This document shows positions 56,528 to 64,000 of a stretch of DNA of 64,000 nucleotides, in pieces. Within the stretch, counting starts at the first letter, position 1, and every line of letters starts with the position of its first letter. The notes under the pieces are model-generated. The model was not told the origin of the DNA. It was given only the letters and a program-made list of their open reading frames with translations, and searched no databases. Source of the DNA: Streptomyces sp. NBC_00358 (GTDB lineage: Bacteria; Actinomycetota; Actinomycetes; Streptomycetales; Streptomycetaceae); the NCBI RefSeq assembly GCF_036099295.1, contig NZ_CP107976.1, positions 2,852,001 to 2,916,000 of the forward strand, given 5' to 3'. Position numbers and translations under genes: made by a program.

Positions 56528-56925
56528 TTCCGCGTCGGGCGTGTGAAGAAGGTGTGCGAGGTGCATGACGGGACGCGATTCCGTCTGTCGGAGCCGGACC
56601 CCCTGCCGTAGGTTCTAACCAGATCAGCGATCCATCCCGCCCACAGGGGACTGTGGGTGGCACCCGGTCGAGGCTCCCCCAGCTTCGCCCTGGCCGTGCC
56701 CTCGCGCACACACCCGGAGCCCCGGCTCCGGTGCTCCTCACCGATCGGACGGTCGCCCGCCCCAAACCCCCCGGGGCGCGCGGCGTTCCGGTCCGGTCGG
56801 CCGCCTCGGAACCACCCCCCCTGTTCCGGGGCGGCCGACCCTCCTTCCTCGGCCGGGCCCCTTCTTCCGGCGCCGTTGCAGGTGGCTGTGCCGCGACAGC
56901 GTCGGACGATGGCAGGCTGTCCCCC
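56528..56925. other. Upstream region of the PAP2 gene
   Basis: A 398-bp gap. A small hairpin CCCACAG/CTGTGGG with a GGGA loop lies at 56640-56657. The reading frame of the PAP2 gene is open back to 56653, but the predicted extension is low-complexity Pro/Arg sequence with no similarity. No other gene is seen. Confidence 0.45.
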
Positions 56926-57576
56926 ATGCCCCGCACGCCCTTCCTGTTCGGCCTGCCCGCCCTCGGCTTCCTGATCGTCACCTGGCAGGTCGTGGCGGAC
57001 GGCCCGCTCCTGCGCCTGGACGAGCGGCTCAGCGGAGCCCTCGTCCACCCCGACCGGCTCTCCGAGTCGCTCGCCGACCTGGGCAGCGTCCAGGTGGCGG
57101 TTCCCCTCCTCGCCCTCACGCTGATGTACGTCGCGTGGCGGGGCCGTGCCATCGGCCTGGACCGGTGGTGGCTGCCCCCGGCCGCCGCCGCGGTCCTGAT
57201 GGCCCTCGTCCCCGCGGTGATCGTCCCGCTGAAGGAACTCGTCGCCCGGCCGGGCCCCCCGGTCATGGGACCCGGCACCGGCTTCTATCCCTCGGGGCAC
57301 ACCGCCACCGCCGCCGTCGCGTACGGCGCCTCGGCACTGCTCCTCCTGCCCCTGCTGCGCGCCGCGGTCGCCCGCCGCGCGGTACTGACCGTGTGCCTGG
57401 TCCTGAACGCGTGCGTGGCCTTCGGTCTGATCCGGCGCGGCTACCACTGGCCACTGGACGTGGTGGCCAGTTGGTGCCTGTGCGCGGTGCTGCTCTGCTC
57501 CCTGCGGCTCTTCCTCAGCCGAAGTACGCGTCGAAGTTGTGCGAGAACTCCCAGCCTCCGAACCGGTCCCAGTTGA
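56926..57576 (+). CDS. PAP2 superfamily membrane phosphatase
   Basis: A 216-residue membrane protein with five or six helices and the three PAP2 signatures: KELVARPGPP (KxxxxRP-like), FYPSGHTATAAVAYG, and IRRGYHWPLDVVASW (with catalytic His). The active site would face outside; substrates are lipid phosphates such as undecaprenyl diphosphate, but this is not determined by sequence. I prefer ATG 56926 (MPRTPFLFGLPALGFLIV), which opens directly into the first helix. Its last 62 bases overlap the chitinase gene tail-to-tail, and the final ~20 residues are Ser/Arg-rich and may be non-conserved. Confidence 0.9.
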   Translation: MPRTPFLFGLPALGFLIVTWQVVADGPLLRLDERLSGALVHPDRLSESLADLGSVQVAVPLLALTLMYVAWRGRAIGLDRWWLPPAAAAVLMALVPAVIVPLKELVARPGPPVMGPGTGFYPSGHTATAAVAYGASALLLLPLLRAAVARRAVLTVCLVLNACVAFGLIRRGYHWPLDVVASWCLCAVLLCSLRLFLSRSTRRSCARTPSLRTGPS

Positions 57577-59350
57577 CCGACCACGTCATCAGGCCGCGCA
57601 GGCCCGGCCAGGTGCCGTGGGTCGCGTACGAGCCGCAGTTGGTCTTCTTGGTGAGGCAGTCGAGCGTCTTGGTGACCTCGGCCGGGGCCACGTAGCCGTT
57701 GCCGGCGTTGGTGGTCGCGGGCATGCCGATGGCTATCTGGTCGGGGCGCAGCGGCGGGAAGACGTTGCCCGCGTCACCCGCGACCGGGAAGCCCGTCAGG
57801 AGCATGTCGGTCATCGCGATGTGGAAGTCGGCGCCGCCCATGGAGTGGTACTGGTTGTCGAGGCCCATGATCGAGCCGGAGTTGTAGTCCTGGACGTGCA
57901 GGAGGGTCAGGTCGTCGCGCAGGGCGTAGATCACCGGGAGGTAGGCACCGGCGCGCGGGTCCTGGCCTCCCCACTTCCCGGTCCCGTAGTACTGGTACCC
58001 GAGCTGGACGAAGAAGGTCTCCGGGGCCATGGTCAGCACGAACTTCGAGCCGTACCTGGCCTTCAGGGTCTTCAGGGCCGAGATGAGGTTGACGATCACC
58101 GGCGTGGTCGGGCTCTTGAAGTTCGTGTCGCTCGCGTCCAGGGAGAGCGAGTGGCCCTCGAAGTCGATGTCCAGGCCGTCCAGGCCGTAGGTGTCGATGA
58201 TCTTCGAGACCGAGGAGACGAAGGTGTCGCGGGCGGCCGTGGTGGTGAGCTGGACCTGGCCGTTCTGGCCGCCGATCGAGATCAGCACCTTCTTGCCGGC
58301 CGCCTGCTTGGCCTTGATCGCGGCCTTGAAGTCGGCGTCGCTCTCCACCGTGGGGCACTCGGTGACCGGGCAGCGGTTGAAGCGGATGTCGCCCGAGGTG
58401 GCGGAGGTCGGTTCGCCGAAGGCCAGGTCGATGACGTCCCAGCTGTCGGGTACGTCGGCCATGCGCGTGTAGCCGGCGCCGTTGGCGAAGCTCGCGTGGA
58501 GGTAGCCGACGAGCGCGTGCGCGGGCAGGTCGGAGGAACCTCCGCCGCCCCCGCCGGAGCCCGCCGGGGTGGTCGCGGTGACCGTGGCCGACTTCGCCGA
58601 CTCGCCCGCCGCGTTCGTCGCCGCGACCTGGAAGGAGTACGCGGTGGAGGCGGACAGACCGCTCACGGTCGTCGAGTTGCCGGTGGCCGTCTGGACCTTC
58701 GCTCCGTCGCGGTACACGGAGTAGCCGGTCGCGCCGGGCACCGCCGTCCAGGACAGGGCGGCCGACGAGGAGGTGACCGTGCCGACCGTCAGACCGGTGG
58801 GCGCGGCAGGCGGCTGGCCGGCGTCGACGCCGGGGCCGGTCAGCGAGAGGTCGTCGGCGTAGTAGGCGCCCGTGCCGTACCAGCCGTGCGTGTAGATCGT
58901 GACCTGGGTGGTGGCGGCGCCGGTGCGGAAGGTGGTGCTCAGTTGCTGCCAGTCGGTGGCGGACGGGGTCCAGGTGCTGACGTCGGTCGTGCCGGTGCCG
59001 GTCGCGCCGAGGTAGACGTATCCGCCGCGGACGTATCCGGAGAGGGTGTACTGCGCGTCGGGTTTCACCGTCACGGTCTGCGAGCACTGCGCGTAGTCGC
59101 TGCCGGCCGGGGTCGCCATCAGCGCCGAACCACCGCTGTGTACCGGTGAGTTGACGGTGGTCGCGGCTGTGCAGGTCCAGCCGCTCAGGCCCGACTCGAA
59201 GCCGCCGTTGCGGGCGAGGTCCGCGTCGGCCGCGCGGGCCGCCGACGAGAGCGCGACCAGGCCGGGTACGGCCAGGACGGTGGCCGCGCACCCGGCGAGA
59301 AGCCTCCGGCGGTGGCGGGCGGACGGTCTGTTGTGTCTGGTGCGTTCCAC
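57515..59350 (-). CDS. Secreted GH18 chitinase (CBM - FnIII - GH18)
   Basis: A 611-residue secreted chitinase. A long signal peptide (RHRRRLLAGCAATVLAVPGLVALSSAARA, about 12-40) is followed by a carbohydrate-binding beta-sandwich (DADLARNGGFESGLSGWTC, about 42-175), a fibronectin III domain (about 185-270), a Gly linker and the GH18 barrel (about 280-611). The catalytic DxxDxDxE motif is DGLDIDFE with Glu398 as proton donor. I chose GTG 59350 because GGAGG lies five bases upstream. The promoter carries a DasR-type site, so induction by N-acetylglucosamine is expected. It hydrolyses extracellular chitin. Confidence 0.95.
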   Translation of the reverse strand: MERTRHNRPSARHRRRLLAGCAATVLAVPGLVALSSAARAADADLARNGGFESGLSGWTCTAATTVNSPVHSGGSALMATPAGSDYAQCSQTVTVKPDAQYTLSGYVRGGYVYLGATGTGTTDVSTWTPSATDWQQLSTTFRTGAATTQVTIYTHGWYGTGAYYADDLSLTGPGVDAGQPPAAPTGLTVGTVTSSSAALSWTAVPGATGYSVYRDGAKVQTATGNSTTVSGLSASTAYSFQVAATNAAGESAKSATVTATTPAGSGGGGGGSSDLPAHALVGYLHASFANGAGYTRMADVPDSWDVIDLAFGEPTSATSGDIRFNRCPVTECPTVESDADFKAAIKAKQAAGKKVLISIGGQNGQVQLTTTAARDTFVSSVSKIIDTYGLDGLDIDFEGHSLSLDASDTNFKSPTTPVIVNLISALKTLKARYGSKFVLTMAPETFFVQLGYQYYGTGKWGGQDPRAGAYLPVIYALRDDLTLLHVQDYNSGSIMGLDNQYHSMGGADFHIAMTDMLLTGFPVAGDAGNVFPPLRPDQIAIGMPATTNAGNGYVAPAEVTKTLDCLTKKTNCGSYATHGTWPGLRGLMTWSVNWDRFGGWEFSHNFDAYFG

Positions 59351-59393
59351 GACTGCCTCCGGGCATGGGGGAGTTGGAGGATGGAGCGCGCCC

Positions 59394-59422
59394 AACTTGG
59401 TCCAGACCAATTCGCTTGTCAA
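59394..59422 (-). promoter_or_regulatory. Chitinase promoter with overlapping DasR-type dre site
   Basis: On the minus strand TTGACA (59417-59422) and CAAGTT (59394-59399) have a 17-base spacer. The palindrome TTGGTCCAGACCAA (59397-59410) occupies the spacer and -10 and matches the published dre consensus ACTGGTCTAGACCAGT at its core. The chitinase GTG is 44 bases downstream. Confidence 0.85.
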
Positions 59423-59538
59423 GCCCTCCGGCAGGCAAGGGACTTCGAGCAGCGGCCGGGCCGGACCGCGTACGGTCGCCGGACCCGGCTTCCCGCGGGC
59501 GCCGGGCCGGACCGCGGACGGCCGTCCGGCCCGGCCGC

Positions 59539-59997
59539 TCAGCGCCGTCGGTCCTCGTTCCCGGCGAGGCCCGCCGCGGCCTCGTGCATGGCCAGTTCGA
59601 GCAGGGCCGGGTCGGTGAGCGTGCCCGAGCCGTCCGGCGGGACCAGCCAGCGGACCCCTCCGGTCGACCGTCCCGGGTACGGCACCACGATCCAGGTGCC
59701 GTGGCCCGCCGTGCGCACCCCCGTACCGAGCCACCGGGCCGCGGTGCCCGCGGGCACGAAGAAGCCCATCCGGGCGTCGCCGAAGTCGACGAGCACCGGC
59801 CCGGGCTGGTCGATCACCCGGGTCAGTACGTCCAGGGTCGGATAGCCGAGCTCGCCCGGCAGGATCAGGACGTCCCAGGCCTTCCCCGCGGGCAGCAGCG
59901 CGATCCCCCGCGGATTGCGCTCCCACTCCCAGCGGCAGGCCTCGGGATCCGGAGCCACGGATGCCAGCCACTCGACCGCCGCCTTGGGCCCTGTCAT
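59539..59997 (-). CDS. Conserved hypothetical protein
   Basis: A 152-residue protein of a Streptomyces family whose function I do not know. It contains WERNPRGIALLPAGKAWDVLILPG, GPVLVDFGDARMGFFVPAGTAARWLGTGV, GTWIVVPYPGR and VRWLVPPDGSGTLTDPALLELAMHEAA. The headless frame at 46447-46974 is a clear paralogue. Such proteins often resemble the non-catalytic part of bifunctional primase-polymerase-like proteins, but no catalytic residues are visible here. ATG 59997 has GGGAGG nine bases upstream; upstream in-frame codons to 60036 lack support. Confidence 0.82.
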   Translation of the reverse strand: MTGPKAAVEWLASVAPDPEACRWEWERNPRGIALLPAGKAWDVLILPGELGYPTLDVLTRVIDQPGPVLVDFGDARMGFFVPAGTAARWLGTGVRTAGHGTWIVVPYPGRSTGGVRWLVPPDGSGTLTDPALLELAMHEAAAGLAGNEDRRR

Positions 59998-60062
59998 GAC
60001 GGAACCTCCCTCTCGTGTCGACGCCGGTCGCGTCACAGTGGAGAGGGAGGTCCCGGCCGGTC

Positions 60063-60092
60063 ATTACGCGGGTTCCGGCAACCAATTGACAA
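60063..60092 (-). promoter_or_regulatory. Promoter of the hypothetical gene at 59539-59997
   Basis: Minus strand TTGTCA (60087-60092) and CGTAAT (60063-60068) with an 18-base spacer, in an AT-rich patch (ACCAATTGACAAAAATTCAG). It is positioned 66 bases upstream of the start. Confidence 0.55.
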
Positions 60093-60156
60093 AAATTCAG
60101 CACACGCGGCCGGCGAGCGAGGTACGCCGCCGGGTCACGTCCGGACGCGAGCGCCC

Positions 60157-61584
60157 TCAGCTGTCGAAGCCGAGGCCCAGCCTGTCCATCGACCTCAGCC
60201 ACAGATTGCGCCGGCCGCCGTGCGCGTCCGCCCGTGCCAGCGACCACTTGGTGAGCGCGATACCGGTCCAGGCGAAGGGCTCGGGCGGGAACGGCAGCGG
60301 CTTCCTGCGGACCATCTCCAGCTCGGTGCGTTCGGTGCGCTCCCCCGCCAGCAGGTCGAGCATCACGTCGGCGCCGAAGCGGGTGGCGCCCACGCCGAGG
60401 CCCGTGTAGCCCGCCGCGTACGCGACCTTGCCCTGGTGGGCGCTGCCGAAGAACGCCGAGAACCGCGAGCAGGTGTCGATCGCGCCGCCCCAGGCGTGCG
60501 AGAAGCGGACGCCCTCCAGTTGCGGGAAGCAGGTGAAGAAGTGCCCGGCGAGCTTGGCGTACGTCTCGGGGCGGTCGTCGTGCTCGGCGTTCAGCCGGCC
60601 GCCGTACGGGTAGATCGCGTCGTAGCCGCCCCACAGGATCCGGTTGTCGGCCGACAGCCGGAAATAGTGGAACTGGTTGGCCGAGTCGCCGAGTCCCTGG
60701 CGGTTCTTCCAGCCGACGGAGGCCAGCTGGTCGGCGGTGAGCGGCTCGGTCATCAGCGCGTAGTCGTAGACCGGGACGGTGTACGGGCGGACGCGCTTGA
60801 CCAGGTTGGGGAAGATGTTGGTGCCGAGGGCCACCCGGCGGGCGCGGACCGAGCCGTACGGCGTGCGGACGGCCATTCCGGCGCCGGACGGCTTCAGCGC
60901 GAGGGCGGGTGTGTGTTCGTAGACCCGCACTCCGAGGGACTTGCAGGCCCGCTTCAGACCCCACGCCAGCTTCGCCGGATGGAGCATGGCGACCCCGCGG
61001 CGGTCGTGCAGCCCGGCCAGGAAGGTCGGGGAGTCGACCTGTTCCCGTACCGCGTCGGTGTCGAGGAACTCGATGCCCTCGGCGAGGCCCCTGCGTTCCA
61101 GTTCCTGGTGCCACTCGCGCAGTTCGGCCGCCTGATGCGGCTCGGTGGCGACGTCGATCTCACCGCTGCGCTCGAAGTCGCAGTCGAGGGAGTAGCGGGC
61201 GACGGCCGCCTCGATCTCGTCGAGGTTGCGGGCGCCCAGCTCCTCCAGTTTCGCGATCTCGTCCGGCCAGCGGGTGAGCCCGTTGGACAGACCGTGGGTG
61301 AGGGAGGCGGCGCAGAAGCCGCCGTTGCGGCCCGAGGCGGCCCAGCCCACCTCGCGGCCCTCCACCAGGACGACATCCCGCCCGGGGTCGCGCTCCTTGG
61401 CGATCAGCGCGGTCCACAGTCCGCTGTAGCCTCCGCCGACGACCAGCAGATCGCAGGTCTCGGCGCCGGTGAGGGCGGGCTCGGGGCGGGGTTTGCCGGG
61501 GTCGTCCAGCCAGTAGGAGACCGGCTGGACGTCGGAAAGGGATTTCGTCCACTGATTACCACGGGTCATGGCGCTTGGGGCCAT
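60157..61584 (-). CDS. FAD-dependent oxidoreductase (gamma-glutamylputrescine oxidase-like)
   Basis: A 475-residue DAO-family flavoprotein. The FAD-binding Rossmann motif DLLVVGGGYSGLWTALIAKE lies at about 45-64, followed by WAASGRNGGFCAA and a C-terminal AYAAGYTGLGVGATRFGADVMLDLLAGE. It is most like PuuB-type gamma-glutamylputrescine or related amine oxidases. It lies 30 bp downstream of potC in the polyamine transport operon, which supports a polyamine substrate. AGGGAG nine bases before ATG 61584 supports the start. Confidence 0.88.
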   Translation of the reverse strand: MAPSAMTRGNQWTKSLSDVQPVSYWLDDPGKPRPEPALTGAETCDLLVVGGGYSGLWTALIAKERDPGRDVVLVEGREVGWAASGRNGGFCAASLTHGLSNGLTRWPDEIAKLEELGARNLDEIEAAVARYSLDCDFERSGEIDVATEPHQAAELREWHQELERRGLAEGIEFLDTDAVREQVDSPTFLAGLHDRRGVAMLHPAKLAWGLKRACKSLGVRVYEHTPALALKPSGAGMAVRTPYGSVRARRVALGTNIFPNLVKRVRPYTVPVYDYALMTEPLTADQLASVGWKNRQGLGDSANQFHYFRLSADNRILWGGYDAIYPYGGRLNAEHDDRPETYAKLAGHFFTCFPQLEGVRFSHAWGGAIDTCSRFSAFFGSAHQGKVAYAAGYTGLGVGATRFGADVMLDLLAGERTERTELEMVRRKPLPFPPEPFAWTGIALTKWSLARADAHGGRRNLWLRSMDRLGLGFDS

Positions 61585-61614
61585 GATTTCAACTCCCTAC
61601 AAAGGTGACGAGCG

Positions 61615-62415
61615 TTATGCCTTCTGCCTGTTCCGGCGATTTCCGATGATCATTCCGGACAGGACGAACAGTACGGCGACGAGGAACATGGCCGTACCGA
61701 TGACATTGATCTGAACGGGTGTTCCGCGCTGTGCCGAACCCCAGACGAACATGGGGAACGTGACGGTCGAGCCCGCGTTGAAATTGGTGATGATGAAATC
61801 GTCGAAGGAGAGCGCGAAGGCCAGCAGCGCGCCCGCGGCGATTCCGGGGGCCGCGATGGGCAGGGTGACGCGCAGGAACGTCTGCGCCGGGCCGGCGTAG
61901 AGGTCCTGGGCGGCCTGCTCCAGGCGCGGGTCCATCGACATGACACGGGCCTTGACGGCCGTCACGACGAAGCTGAGGCAGAACATGATGTGGGCGATCA
62001 GGATCGTCCAGAAGCCGAGCTGGGCGCCCATGTTGAGGAACAGGGTCAGCAGCGAGGCGGCCATGACGACCTCGGGCATCGCCATCGGCAGGAAGATCAG
62101 CGAGTTCACGGCGCCGCGTGCGCGGAAGCGGTAGCGGACGAGCGCGAAGGCGATCATCGTGCCGAGGACGGTGGCCCCGATCGTCGCCCAGACGGCGATC
62201 TGGAGGCTGAGTCCGAGCGAGCCGCACATGTCGGCGACGCCGCACGGATCCTTCCAGGCGTCCGTGGAGAACTGCTGCCACTCGTAATTGAAGCGGCCCT
62301 TCGGCTTGTTGAAGGAGAACACGGTGACGACGACGTTCGGCAGCAGCAGATAGCCGAGGGTCAGCAGTCCCGCGATGACGACGAGATGGCGCTTGAACCA
62401 GGTGACGACGGACAT
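61615..62415 (-). CDS. potC: Polyamine ABC transporter permease PotC
   Basis: A 266-residue inner-membrane permease with six helices. The EAA loop is RLEQAAQDLYAGPAQTFLRVTLPIAAPGI near residues 165-193. The sequence pattern (FSFNKPKGRFNYEWQQFS, FDDFIITNFNAGSTVTFPMFVWG) is that of PotC-type spermidine/putrescine transporters. It starts directly after the potB stop (TAAATG). It is followed by the oxidoreductase gene. Confidence 0.93.
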   Translation of the reverse strand: MSVVTWFKRHLVVIAGLLTLGYLLLPNVVVTVFSFNKPKGRFNYEWQQFSTDAWKDPCGVADMCGSLGLSLQIAVWATIGATVLGTMIAFALVRYRFRARGAVNSLIFLPMAMPEVVMAASLLTLFLNMGAQLGFWTILIAHIMFCLSFVVTAVKARVMSMDPRLEQAAQDLYAGPAQTFLRVTLPIAAPGIAAGALLAFALSFDDFIITNFNAGSTVTFPMFVWGSAQRGTPVQINVIGTAMFLVAVLFVLSGMIIGNRRNRQKA

Positions 62416-63339
62416 TTAGACCAGATCCTCCGTCCCGGACCGGCGGATGTAGACCGTGACCATGAGCAGGATCGCGGCCATGAGGATGAAGGAGAGGGCG
62501 GCGGCCGTCGGATAGTCCAGGATCCTCAGGAACTGGGTCTGGATGACGTTGCCGATCATGCGGGTGTCGGTCGATCCGAGGAGTTCCGCGTTCACGTAGT
62601 CACCGGCCGCCGGGATGAAGGTGAGGAGCGTTCCGGAGACCACGCCGGGCATCGACAGCGGGAAGGTGACCTTGCGGAAGGTCGTCCACGGCTTCGCGTA
62701 CAGGTCGCCCGCGGCCTCGTGCAGCCGGCCGTCGATGCGCTCCAGCGAGGTGTAGAGCGGAAGGATCATGAACGGCAGGAAGTTGTACGTCAGACCGCAC
62801 ACGACGGCGAGTGGTGTCGCCAGGACCCGGTCGCCGGCGGTCCAGCCGAGCCAGTCCGTGACGCTCAGGACGTGCAACGCGTTCAGCGTGTGCACGACCG
62901 GGCCGCTGTCGGCCAGGATCGTCTTCCAGGCCAGGGTGCGGATCAGGAAGCTGGTGAAGAACGGGGCGATCACCAGGATCATGATCAGGTTGCGCCAGCG
63001 GCCCGCGCGGAAGGCGATCAGATAGGCCAGCGGGTAGCCGAGCAGCAGGCACAGGACCGTGGCGGCGGCCGCGTAGAGGACCGAGCGCAGGAACTGCGGC
63101 CAGTACTCGGTGAGCGAGTCCCAGTAGGTCACGAAGTGCCAGGTGACCTTGTAGCCCGACTCCAGGGAGCCCGTCTGCACGGACGTGGAGGCCTGGTAGA
63201 TCATCGGCAGCGCGAAGAAGACGACCAGCCAGAGCAGGCCGGGCAGCAGCAGCCAGTACGGGGTCCATTTGCCGCGCTTGCGCGGCGGCTTCTTCTCGGG
63301 GATCGGCGTCACGGGTGGCGCCTCGGTGACGACGGCCAT
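62416..63339 (-). CDS. potB: Polyamine ABC transporter permease PotB
   Basis: A 307-residue permease. A Pro/Lys-rich N terminus (about 1-25) precedes the first helix WTPYWLLLPGLLWLVVFFALP. The EAA loop is RLHEAAGDLYAKPWTTFRKVTFPLSMPGVVSG near residues 205-235. ATG 63339 shares its A with the potA stop (TGATG), showing tight coupling; the longer open frame upstream is inside potA and not used. Confidence 0.93.
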   Translation of the reverse strand: MAVVTEAPPVTPIPEKKPPRKRGKWTPYWLLLPGLLWLVVFFALPMIYQASTSVQTGSLESGYKVTWHFVTYWDSLTEYWPQFLRSVLYAAAATVLCLLLGYPLAYLIAFRAGRWRNLIMILVIAPFFTSFLIRTLAWKTILADSGPVVHTLNALHVLSVTDWLGWTAGDRVLATPLAVVCGLTYNFLPFMILPLYTSLERIDGRLHEAAGDLYAKPWTTFRKVTFPLSMPGVVSGTLLTFIPAAGDYVNAELLGSTDTRMIGNVIQTQFLRILDYPTAAALSFILMAAILLMVTVYIRRSGTEDLV

Positions 63340-64000
63340 CAGGCGGCCTCCTCCTCGGCCGTGTCGACACCCGCGGAGCCCGCTGTCCCGGCAAGCAGGG
63401 ACTGAGCCGCGTCGAGACCGAACGTGTGCGCCGGGCTCCAGTGCAGGACGACTTCCGCGCCGGGCACCAGCCGGGAGTCGCGCTCGATGTTCTGGGCGTA
63501 GACCTCGAACTCGGGGCACACGGGGCTGTCGATGACGTACTGCGTGGAGACGCCGATGAAGCTGGAGTCGGCGATCCTGCCGGTGATCCGGTTGCGGCCG
63601 ACGGGTATCTCGCCGGCGTCGTCGGCGTGCGTGAGGGTGATCTTCTCCGGGCGGACACCGACGAGCACCTTGCCGCCGGGGCGCGCCGGGGCGGAACAGC
63701 GTGCCTCGGGCAGCACCAGCTTGCCGCCGCCCGCCTTCAGGACGATGTCCGTGCCGCTCGTGGAGTCGACCTCGGCCTCGATGAGGTTCGAGGTGCCGAG
63801 GAAGTTGGCGACGAACGTGGTGTTCGGGTTCTCGTAGAGGTCGGCGGGCGCGCCGAGCTGTTCGACACGGCCCGCGTTCATCACGGCGACCGTGTCGGCC
63901 ATGGTCATGGCCTCCTCCTGGTCGTGCGTGACATGGACGAAGGTGATGCCGACCTCGGTCTGGATCCGCTTGAGCTCAAGCTGCATCTGGCGGCGCAGCT
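63339..64000 (-). CDS. potA: Polyamine ABC transporter ATPase PotA, 5' part outside window
   Basis: The last 220 codons of the ATPase. It shows the end of the ABC domain (FVHVTHDQEEAMTMADTVAVMNAGRVEQLGAPADLYENPNTTFVANFLGTSN), including the H-loop His, followed by the C-terminal TOBE/OB regulatory domain (VGVRPEKITLTHAD ... EVVLHWSPAHTFGLDA). The Walker A and signature motifs are beyond the right edge. Operon order is potA-potB-potC-oxidoreductase; the binding protein PotD is expected upstream, outside the window. Confidence 0.94.
   Translation of the reverse strand, partial: LRRQMQLELKRIQTEVGITFVHVTHDQEEAMTMADTVAVMNAGRVEQLGAPADLYENPNTTFVANFLGTSNLIEAEVDSTSGTDIVLKAGGGKLVLPEARCSAPARPGGKVLVGVRPEKITLTHADDAGEIPVGRNRITGRIADSSFIGVSTQYVIDSPVCPEFEVYAQNIERDSRLVPGAEVVLHWSPAHTFGLDAAQSLLAGTAGSAGVDTAEEEAA

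Overview
The window is high-GC actinobacterial DNA, almost certainly a Streptomyces chromosome. The evidence is strong third-position GC bias, GTG starts, Tat lipoproteins, an expanded Gly/Pro/Arg-rich InfB, and a gene order (ribF, truB, rbfA, ylxP, infB, ylxR, nusA, rimP ... proS ... ispG, rseP, dxr ... aldehyde dehydrogenase, PucR, gabT, polyamine transport) that I recall from the S. coelicolor core.

Layout. (1) 1-13.1 kb: a leftward translation/RNA block (rimP-nusA-ylxR-infB, then ylxP, rbfA-truB, ribF). It is interrupted by a 1578-residue protease-like/P-loop ATPase protein carrying two expanded repeat tracts. (2) 13.3-15.5 kb: a rightward lipoprotein / ferritin-like DUF4439 pair and a degenerate aminoglycoside-kinase-like protein. 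(3) 15.7-28.8 kb: proS, two GNAT proteins, a ~680 bp degenerate tandem-repeat array, ispG, rseP-dxr, a SecA lacking the usual zinc tail, and an acyl-CoA dehydrogenase. (4) 29.0-44.8 kb: a complete carbohydrate locus that I read as (fucogalacto)xyloglucan utilisation. It comprises a LacI regulator, GH31, GH12, GH95, GH42, a CUT1 ABC transporter and GH3, with copies of one LacI-type operator (core GAAGCGCTTC, full form TCGAAGCGCTTCGA) in both controlling intergenic regions. (5) 44.8-48.7 kb: an accessory patch. It holds a Zur-like palindrome, a previously easy-to-miss tRNA-Gly(UCC)-like gene with its own strong terminator, a LuxR-type protein with a signal-peptide-like N terminus, a DUF6415-like fragment, a headless gene, a lower-GC membrane protein and a phage-type integrase remnant beside tandem 11-bp repeats. 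(6) 48.7-64 kb: nitrogen/polyamine catabolism (aldehyde dehydrogenase, PucR, gabT, FAD-dependent oxidoreductase, potCBA), with a membrane ATPase, a PAP2 phosphatase and a DasR-type-controlled chitinase between them.

How the genes work together. In the sugar locus the only exported hydrolase is GH12; GH31, GH95, GH42 and GH3 have no signal peptide. The model is that the extracellular endoglucanase cuts the polymer, the lipoprotein and two permeases import oligosaccharides (no ATPase is encoded here, so a shared MsiK-type ATPase is presumed), and the cytoplasmic enzymes strip xylose, fucose, galactose and glucose. In the right part, PotABC imports polyamines, the oxidoreductase and GabT/aldehyde dehydrogenase take them through GABA to succinate, and PucR is the likely regulator.

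The most unusual items are the tRNA-Gly-like gene at 45073-45145, the 24-unit intergenic repeat array at 19.15-19.83 kb, the LacI operator-defined sugar regulon, and the 240-bp, 239/240-identical tandem duplication inside the protease/ATPase gene.
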